From: Calocera cornea HHB12733
Taxonomy: Eukaryota > Basidiomycota > Dacrymycetes > Dacrymycetales > Dacrymycetaceae
Assembly (NCBI GenBank): GCA_001632435.1
Contig: KV423952.1
Coordinates: forward strand, 124,001 to 188,000
Direction: 5' to 3'
Length of the DNA stretch: 64,000 nucleotides
Shown here: positions 56,501 through 64,000 of the stretch, one piece after another
Position numbering within the stretch: position 1 is the stretch's first letter
How the letters are laid out: the number at the start of each line of letters is the position of its first letter
Position numbers and translations under genes: made by a program
Notes under the pieces: model-generated
The model's input: the letters and a program-made list of their open reading frames with translations, nothing else
Database searches by the model: none
Told to the model about the DNA's origin: nothing

Positions 56501-57087
56501 GAAGCACGATCTTCATCCCTGTTCGTGCCTGATGTTTGAGAGCGGTAGTATACTTGTCCTGAGGAGACTGTCAGGCACAGCACATACTGATAGATAGAGT
56601 TACTTACGCCTGTTGGCGAGAGAATGAAGAGGTGCGTAACCTCCTTCGTCAGCGGTCCACGCCACTGTCCACCCAGTCCGACTATGCCAGCTTGTATGAC
56701 TTCGACGTCCCGTGCTGGCAGCTGATCCAGCAAAGTCAGCCAAGAGGAACATATGAGTCTACCCGCTGAGCTCACATCTGATGCGCATCCTACGATGCCG
56801 GAGAACAGCATCTTCGGATCTGGAGAGTAGAACCTCTCCTCCTGCCTGATCCCCAGCGCAACACATCTCTTCACCCATGCCGGCGTGACAAGATGTATCC
56901 TCTTCCCCTCCTTCTCCATGTCGATCCCGACATCCATGCTGTCTGTGATGATGTGCGTAGCGTCCTTGTCGCTGTTGGCCTCCGTACCGCCGTTCATGGC
57001 GAGTGCGTCCGTCAGCTCCTCCACATCCTTCCGCGCGAGCGACCGGTGGATAAGGTATGTGACGTGCGCGAAGATGCCGGTGGGCAT
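53531..57087 (-). CDS. Brc1/Rtt107-type multi-BRCT DNA-damage scaffold
   Basis: Eight exons, 57087-56776, 56721-56608, 56558-56316, 56266-56078, 56021-55884, 55835-54183, 54134-53966 and 53916-53531, give 1067 aa, similar to yeast Rtt107. The N-terminus holds four BRCT-like units up to about residue 430: IFAHVTYLIHRSL...HIITDSMDV, IQAGIVGLGGQW, a third around ARIQDAGGILVENAA, and TVTNYTGPARDYVKQLIETLGG with NHLWLEDCFVEWK. A disordered region of 450 residues rich in Ser, Pro and Lys follows, with many SP/TP sites. Two C-terminal BRCTs follow: QVVLTPQEM...THVIAKGISRTEKFLVAMA with SREWVVKSI, and KGEKFHITPSVKVDFQSLKKIIEACGGK. Such proteins bind phosphorylated H2A and the Smc5/6 complex during replication stress. 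Confidence 0.9.
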
Positions 57088-59399
57088 GATGGGCCAGCAA
57101 GTCGAGAGGGAAGATGTGGGTGAGGGTGGGACGATGCCCCGATGATGGTGGGCGGGATGACGAGGCGGACCAGTCAGGGTCGTGCCTGCCTCGGAGGCGA
57201 GCTCGGAGGTGAGGGCGCGTCGCGACGCGTCTTCTTTCACATTCCGAAAACAATGCAAGTCATCGTCGCGCCGACTGTCAACCCCCCTCGCGATCATCAA
57301 ATGTGCCGCAAAATGTCAGGAGAGCGATCTCCCTCGACCTGGATTGGTAGAGAATAGTGCTTGTAGCTTATCTGAGAAGATTCTCTCAACTATTCACAAA
57401 CTGCCATATGCAGCGCGACGCGCGAGTGGCACGCGCAGCGAAAACGCCTCCGAGTGTCACATTTACCGGGGCACTCAGCACTGTCGCTGAGTAGGCTTCT
57501 TTTTCCTCAGTATTTCGTACCCGAATGGAATAATCAAGACAAAGAAAAAGTCGACTTTAGCTGTCGGATATGAAAACTCGGCAGTATGCGGGCGAAGGCA
57601 GCGGAAGCCGCGCCCATGAGTCGGTTCGAAACGTGCCAACAAGTCAACAAGGGACAACGACAAAGGGGCGTAAGCGCGAGCTCCGCTCTAGCTCTATGAG
57701 GGACCGGTACACAATCGCGCAAGTCCGCTGTGCGTTGTACCCAGTTTCAGAGAACTAGCGTGATAGGGCCCGCGCGAGCTGCACTGTATCGCCTGAATGG
57801 CCACTTCGCTGCGGTGTCACCAATGTGGAGCACATGTAGCGGTCATCCATAGGAGACCAGAGCTGAAGAGAGCTATATGGGCTAGAGGCGTGCATGCGTG
57901 CGAAACAGGGAGAGAAACAATGCACCCAGGCACCACCTTCTCGCTCTCTCTCGGGAGGAGCCGGAGAGCGGTGCTGATCGCTAAGATGACGTCGGGGGAG
58001 TTGGCACTAGTCGAGCACACGTGCGACTCGGCGGAGGAAAGCACGCAACAAGTAAGGACATCCCGCGCTGCTCACGGGGGTCGGTAAATGCCTTGTAGCT
58101 CTGCTCAGCATAGCGCGTGCTGCTGCCAAGCGCTGCTTTCCCCTGACCGATCCGCCAGAGAGGAGTAGAATGGCTGAGCACCGACATATAGAAACAGGCA
58201 GGGGAGGGTTGATCAGAGGAGCGCACGCGCGGGTCTTCTGTTTACGTTGCTTAGAAGAGACTCGAGCGGGCAAGGACCAGCCATGCGGGTCGGTATCCCT
58301 TGAGGGATGCAGTCAATCCCGCCCAAACGGCAGTCTATACTCCTCCCCCGCAACACAAGACGTTGTATACGAGAGCACGCAGGCGATGGATGTCGACTAT
58401 AGGGAGAAGGCAGATAGAGGGTGCGGCAAGGGGGGCGCACGCACGAGCTGCCTATCAGCCCACAGAGGTCAACCCGCGGACAGAGCACCGTTGCTCACGG
58501 GCCTCCGTGAGCGGTGATCGGACAGAGCAGACGATAAGCTCGTGCGAGCTGCGGCCTTGTCCTCTCCCGGTCATGGCCGATGCCCGGCACTCCGATAGAG
58601 TGAGAGAAGCGGAGAGGGAGCACGCGCCAGACGAGCACACACGAGACAGTAACGACGATGTTATAAGGCGTCACCCCACGGCCAGTCGGACGTGTAGGAC
58701 CCGCCTCGAGCTTCTCCGGCCGTTGCGCGCGCTGCTGTCAGGCGCTGCTTTCCCCCGTCTATCACTAGTGCCTAGCCACAGAGGCAAGACGGGCGAGAAT
58801 GATAAACGCTAGACTGAGGTTGAAACGAGCGCGAGAGCAAGAGCGAAGGGAGAAGTGAGAAGGGAGCATGGCCGTGGAGAGCAGAAAGCAACGTGTGACG
58901 CGTCCGTTCCCCCTGCAAGAACTTCGCCCAAGTTCCGTCCTCTTCTCCCTGGCGAGTGCACAAGGCCGTGGCTGTGCCAGCCTTCCTCGGCCTCGCGCGG
59001 CGCGTCGCGAACCCAAGGCTGCTGCCACCAGGCGACGTCATCATACTTGATCTTCCTCGCGCTCGCGACGTCAACATGCTCGTGCTGCGACTCGGTCTGG
59101 GCTGGGAGAAGGAGCGGAGCTGGGTAGGGTGAACGTACAGCAGCTAACGGCGCCGGGCGTCCTGTTGGACTATGCTAAACCTGGATTCGTTTCCAACGCC
59201 GGTTGAGAGGTTGTCCCGCCGCCGCCCCAGCCGTCCCGGTCGATGATACTGCGAAGGGGAGGAGGGTATGACGCTCTACCTTGAGTGCTCGATATAACCT
59301 CTCTCCCCCTCCTTGCGCACGCCCCATTCCATACCGTCTCTGCTCCCCCCCGCGCCCCTCAGCCAACCACCCAAGTCCCCGAGCAAGCACGCACGCACA
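57088..59399. other. Intergenic region of 2.3 kb between divergent genes
   Basis: No supported gene. Two segments with a similar 34-bp stretch (cgcg-y-gctgctg...gcgctgctttcccc, near 58107-58141 and 58727-58757) suggest an old local duplication. ORFs such as 58300-58812 have no domain. Confidence 0.45.
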
Positions 59400-61463
59400 A
59401 TGTCCGACCCGACCTCCCGCCCTGCGCGCACATCCCCGAACTACGACCTCTACCAGCGGGACATCTTCAAGGCCGGGTCGTACGGCGTCCTCTCCTCCTT
59501 CTCCACCGTACGTCCCTCCTTCCCCATCCCATCCCCATCCCACCCACCCCCTAACCCCCCACAGGACCCCGACAAGCTCGAGTCCCTCGCCAAGGAGAAG
59601 CTCTCCGAGCGCGGCTGGCTGTACGCTTCGTCCAACGCGGGCCTCTCCCTAACGCACCAGTCCAACCGCCGGTCCTTCTCTTCCTACAGCATCCTCCCGC
59701 GCATGCTCGTCCCCACCCTCACGCGCGACATCTCCACGACCCTCTTTGGCCACCGCATCCCTGCGCCCATCTGCTTTGCGCCCATAGGCGTCAACGCGAT
59801 ATACCACCCGGACGGTGAGCTGGCCGTCGCGAAGGTCGCGGGTGAACTGGGCCTGCCGTACTGCCTGAGCACGGCGAGCAGCAAGGCGGTTGAGGACGTG
59901 GCGGCGGCGAATGCTGCGGGTGCTCGAGAGGCGAGGGCAGAACAAGACCAGGCTGCGGAAGGAGCCAGATCTGGAACGGGGAAGGACGGGGAGAAAGAAG
60001 GCGGGCCAAAATTCTTCCAGTTGTACCTCCCGCACAACTGGGAGCTCGCCGAGAGCCTGCTCAGGCGGTACGTCCCTCCCCTCCCCGCACCCCCTCTCGC
60101 CGTATTTTCCCTCCCCCCCTCCCAGGCGGGCACAGCGGATGCTGTATGCGGCTGCTGGGCCGGGGCTGGGCGGCAGTTGCTGATGTATGCTGTATTGTAT
60201 GCTGTACGCTGATGCCCCTATTTTGATAGTGCCTGGAACTCTGGGTTTGACGTGTGCATCATGACGGTCGATACGGACCACCTGGCGTGGCGGCATGGGG
60301 ATCTCGCCCAGGCGAACTATGCGTGCGTACTCCCTCCCTCTCTTCCTGCCCTCCGTCTCTGGCATAATCTGGTGCTGGTACTAACGAGGGGGATTGAATT
60401 CAAAGGTTCTATTATGGCATTGGGAACGAGATGGGCTGGTCGGATCCCGTGTTCAGGAAGTACCTGGAGGAGAAGGGGATCGATGTGCGTGTTACCTCCC
60501 GCTCTCTTCGCCTTACCACTCCCTCCATCCCGCACTTCTCTGCCCTGCACGTCTTTCCTTCTACTCCTGCCGCACAACCGTCCCTCCCCTCCCCTCTCCC
60601 CATTTCCTCATCGTCTCCCCTTCCAGTGCCCGTGCTCTCGCTAACCCGCACCCTCCAGCCCAAGACCGACCCCCGCACCGCCGGCCGCGCATGGATAGAC
60701 ACCATCTGGCACGGCAAGGCGCATTCGTGGGAGGACCTGCCGCGCGTCATCAGGCTGTGGAAGGACATCTCGGGCGGACGGCCGTTTTTGCTCAAGGGTG
60801 CGTGCGTGTGCCGTACTGTACTGTAGGGCTTCTCTGTGCTCGGCCCGCTGCGGGAGAGGCCGGCACTCGTTGTACACCGTACTGTGGGAATGGAATGGGA
60901 AGCACAGGCTGACACCAGCGCGCAGGCATCCAGCACCCCTCCGACGCGCTCCTGGCCCTCGACCACGGCTGCGACGGCATAGTAGTGTCGAACCACGCCG
61001 GGCGGCAAGTAGACGGCGCGGTTGGCTCGCTCGAGGTCCTCCCCGAGATCGTCGATGCCGTCAAGGGCCGGATGACGGTCCTGTTTGACTCGGGGATCAG
61101 GACGGGCGCGGACGTGTTCAAGGCGCTGGCGCTGGGGGCGGATGCGGTGTTGGTTGGCAGGTATGCTCTCTCTCTCTGTCTCTCCGCTCCACACGGATCT
61201 ACCCCGCACGCCCTCGAACCAACCGCTCTCCCCCTCCTACATTTTCCCTCCACTGCTACCAAGCAAAGCAGCAGCCGTACTGACCGGCCCACTCCCGCAG
61301 GCTCTGGATATACGGCCTCTCGATCCAAGGCGAGCACGGCGTGCGCCACGTCATCAAGTCCCTCCTCGCAGAGTTCGACATCCTCATGGACGTCGCGGGG
61401 TACAAGTCCCTCAAGGACGTCGATAGGAAGGCGCTGAGGGTCAGTGGACTGACGAAACTGTGA
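59400..61463 (+). CDS. FMN-dependent alpha-hydroxy-acid oxidase/dehydrogenase
   Basis: Seven exons, 59400-59507, 59565-60067, 60230-60322, 60406-60484, 60659-60797, 60926-61160 and 61301-61463, keep frame and give 439 aa. The TIM-barrel family signatures appear in order: [97 protein letters not shown], the catalytic histidine/arginine loop [38 protein letters not shown]. Lactate, glycolate and related (S)-2-hydroxy acids are family substrates, and no cytochrome b5 domain precedes it. A charged insertion of about 40 residues (from [10 protein letters not shown] to GKDGEKEGG) interrupts the usual short loop before FFQLY. The introns are longer (57-174 nt) and more C/T-rich than elsewhere in the window. 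Confidence 0.92.
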
Positions 61464-62489
61464 GCGGCGCAGTGACGGTAGGGACGGTAGTTGGAGAGTG
61501 CGGTAAGGGGGAGGAGGAGGGTCTGGAGGGGGGAGATGCGGAGAGATTAAGAACAGTGTGTAGCCTTAGACTCAAACTACTTTGTTTCTTAGCCGTCATG
61601 TTCACATCTTGACCTTGCACATGCCCGGTTCGCCATCCATCGGCCTACCTTACGCCGCGGTCCTTACAGAAACGTCTCGAAGAACGCAAAGAAGTCCTTC
61701 CAAAGAGCATCGGACCTGCCGGCAGTGGCAGCTCGTCAACACCGCCTCTCACCACGCACCACGCACCACGCACCACGCACCACCAACTGCCAAACCAAGC
61801 GGTCGAGTCAGGCACGTGCCTCGCGCACAGACCATGTCCAACGGATGCAATTTGTTCGTATATAAGGCCAGGGGGTGGAGGGCGGAGGGAAACTCATGGG
61901 TTGGTCGAGGACGGTCATGTCCTCCCTTCCTTTTGCCCCGCCCTGCCCCCTGCCTGTGGGGTGGCTGGCTCCTCCCCCCCTTCCCCCCTCCCCCCGTCCC
62001 AATCCCCATCCTGAGGTCGCTCCCCCCGCCCTCCCCCTCCTTCTCATTCGTCCCGTCCCCTCCCCCCCTCCTCTTACCCCTGTCTCTCCCGGTGCCGTAC
62101 CCCCCCAAGCATGGCGCTCTCAGTGCCTTCCCGTCCCCCGGATGTGGGCGCAACCGTGACCCCTGCATCCCACCCACTTCATGAGCTGCCGCGCGGCTCT
62201 TGCACATGAAGTCGGCGTTGGCTTGCATGTGTCCGGCTTGCGCCCGGCCCCTCTGTGGCAACATCAATTCGCTTGGTACCACGCGTTGGTCCGGCCCCAA
62301 CGCCCCACCACATGGCATGGCCTAGACCTGATGGTTCTTGCACCCACTCAGGCGGGTTGCTGCCTGTCCAGCACCATGGTCAGCCGCAGCATGGAGCACG
62401 TCATTGGCCACGCTGATTATGCGGAGGAGCTACATAGGCGCGAGAGGGATAATCGAGGGAACACCTCTTGTTTGGGCCAATCCGGGCCG
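61464..62489. other. Intergenic region with simple repeats and pyrimidine tract
   Basis: No supported gene. Holds the heptamer repeat at 61751-61783 and a plus-strand C/T-rich tract from about 61960 to 62110, mostly runs of C interrupted by T. Confidence 0.5.
61751..61783. repeat. Heptamer tandem repeat (accacgc)n
   Basis: Four full and one partial copy of the 7-bp unit accacgc. Confidence 0.85.
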
Positions 62490-62760
62490 CGTGCATGTCC
62501 TCTACTCTGGTGAACATTGCGTTATGCGGGTCATGCCGCATCAACCGTGCGCACTATGTACTTTGCATAGACCTCGTGGATGTTGTGTCTAGTCGCTCCT
62601 CTGAGAATGGTCGTCTCCGCCCTGAACTCGAAGCATGCAAAGCACTTCCCGCCACAGTCGCGCATGGTCGGAGCTGGGTTGTCTCGCATTCCTGCAGCCT
62701 GTCTGCAATTGCGCTGACAAACCTGTAGCTTTCCATATGGGGCTGTGGCTGGCTGAGTTT
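62490..62760. repeat. Diverged direct repeat, copy A
   Basis: Matches copy B (63040-63315) in order at several blocks: actctggtgaac, ccgcatca-ccg...gcactatgt, tggatgt-gtgtc-agt, a shared tcggagctgggttgtc and a final tgtagctttccatatg-ggctgtg-like block. Substitutions and small gaps separate the blocks. The spacing of the copies is about 550 bp. No coding capacity is visible, so this may be remains of a transposon or a local segmental duplication. Confidence 0.65.
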
Positions 62761-63039
62761 TGCTGCTGCGTTGGCTCTTAGAACGATACTGCCTTACGAC
62801 CGGGGGGCGCCAGCGCAATGATTTCCGTGGGTCTCTGAAGTCCCGCTGGACAAGGCACCGTCGTTGGGGACAATCTCCGATGCTGCTGCATCCATGGCGA
62901 GTGATTAAGACAACCCCATGGATGTCTTTGCGCTCTGCGCCTCTGCCTGCTTCTCGTTATTATCAATGGATTATGGGATCTCCTCGATGCTCTTTCTTGG
63001 ACCTTGCCTAGCCAGTAATGGGGATGACTTCCGTGGGTG

Positions 63040-63315
63040 CCTCTGCGCGGACTCTGGTGAACGCTGTCTGAGGTGGGCACACCGCATCACCAGCGGGCAC
63101 TATTTGGTTCACGTTTCCAGCCTACCCATGGATGTCGTGTCCAGTCACTGCTCCGTGACTGCTCCCTCAAGCTCTTACATGCAACGTGTACGAAATGCGT
63201 TTCGCCACAGTAACGGACGGTCGGAGCTGGGTTGTCCCACGTTGCTGCCTCTATTTTGGGAATCACAGCGGACAAGCCTTAGCTCTCCGTATGCGGCTGT
63301 GTCAGGAGGTAGTTT
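63040..63315. repeat. Diverged direct repeat, copy B
   Basis: Second copy of the element described at 62490-62760. The best-conserved block is cggtcggagctgggttgtc at about 63219-63237. Confidence 0.65.
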
Positions 63316-63762
63316 GATGCTATCTTAGATTCTTCTAAGGGCGGAAAAATGGGAGCTGCAAGTTCAATCCGGCGGAGGCTGCCTGCTACCGCTTTATGGT
63401 GTAGGCTTTGAGAGTTTTGCGAGTGTCACAACCGGGAGGCTGCTGAGATCCAACTCTTCCGCCCCTCGACGGCGGCAGGAAATGATTTCGCTCGAGAGTC
63501 CGAGAATACGGTGCTGTGTTCCGGTTATGAGAGCCGTGAAATTAGGGGGGACGACAATCATTTCAATTTCAAAATGAGAGCAGGCACAGCTTCCGACACA
63601 AAATAGCCACACAAATAGGGCCCATAACTCTTCCAATAGTCTCTTGAAGAGGCTTAGCTCTACTGTAAAGCCATGTAATCGCTGTAGTACCTGAAAATGA
63701 TGGAATGATAATTGTGGTGCCTTCGGCACGTGACTACTTCACCTCGAGAGGCCTTTTGCCCG

Positions 63763-64000
63763 TTAACCCTTTTTGGGGGAGAATTGCCTCCGTCCATTCC
63801 TCGCCAGATTTGGGCAGGGAAAGGTGCTCGTCCGCTCCTCATCGCGCGCGACCCTCTGCTCGCCGTCTGCAACGCGCCGCACACCGACCTCCAGCGAGGA
63901 GGGGACGTTAAGCATGTTCGGCTCAACACGACTAGCGCTGTTCAGCAGCGCGCGCGCATCGTCCTCTCGCTCAATATCGACCACCTCCGCCTTGCATGCT
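63763..64000 (-). CDS. Hypothetical protein, partial at window edge
   Basis: A minus-strand frame enters from beyond 64000 and ends at 63763. It reads KAEVVDIEREDDARALLNS, then RVEPNMLNVPSSLEVGVRR and VADGEQRVARDEERTST. Its charge pattern and lack of stops look protein-like, but no domain is recognised. The last residues before the stop may be intron read-through. The frame has ATGs inside, but the real start is probably outside the window. Confidence 0.35.
   Translation of the reverse strand, partial: ACKAEVVDIEREDDARALLNSASRVEPNMLNVPSSLEVGVRRVADGEQRVARDEERTSTFPCPNLARNGRRQFSPKKG

Noticed and set aside
58300..58812. Plus-strand ORF of 170 codons
   Set aside because: Arg/His/Cys/Thr-rich with no domain, in a region with duplicated non-coding blocks; probably open by chance.
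1..64000. Search for CRISPR arrays, bacterial-type operons, toxin-antitoxin or defence islands
   Set aside because: The DNA is eukaryotic with spliced genes; the short tandem repeats seen are coding minisatellites, promoter repeats or microsatellites, not spacer arrays.

Overview
This window looks like nuclear DNA of a filamentous basidiomycete, most likely Agaricomycotina. The signs are genes split by many introns of about 43-57 nt with GT-AG ends and CTAAC/CTGAC-like branch sites, very small exons, roughly 55% GC, intact cytosolic ribosomal protein genes, and basidiomycete-typical families (WSC wall proteins, DUF6533 membrane proteins, Rds1-like ferritin-fold proteins, leucine-rich F-box proteins). 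All exon joins given here were worked out by eye from splice sites and reading frame; none is backed by transcript data.

Left part (1-12 kb): a secreted WSC-type protein cut by the window edge, a bZIP protein with a Pro/Gly/Tyr/Gln-rich N-terminus, two weakly supported ORFs, a GNAT-like protein, and a second WSC protein with a Ser/Thr mucin-like stalk that appears to carry lesions. Then come an NR2C2AP-like F5/8C protein (+) and an enoyl-CoA hydratase/isomerase (-), whose stop codons lie 7 nt apart.

Middle (12.5-36.6 kb): an F-box protein, a 15-exon CHD-type chromatin remodeller (Mit1-like) with PHD-like zinc modules and three C-terminal zinc knuckles, and a head-to-head pair of ribosomal protein genes (uS4 and eL21) sharing a 276-bp promoter. 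Four same-strand paralogues of an Frm2/Hbn1-type nitroreductase follow, interrupted by a nucleotide-sugar-epimerase-like SDR and an Rds1-like protein. The fourth paralogue has a 491-bp MITE inside its intron. The third has a degenerate tandem repeat just upstream of its start.

Right part (37.8-64 kb): an Mdm1/SNX13-type sorting nexin (PXA-RGS-PX-nexin C), a multi-exon DUF6533 membrane protein with a 4-nt micro-exon, a 1319-aa coiled-coil protein, a BCS1-type AAA protein, a Brc1/Rtt107-type BRCT protein, and an FMN-dependent alpha-hydroxy-acid oxidase/dehydrogenase. After these lies a repeat-bearing gene-poor stretch and the edge of one more putative gene. The neighbouring genes are mostly functionally unrelated, as usual in fungi. 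The two exceptions are the ribosomal pair and the nitroreductase family.
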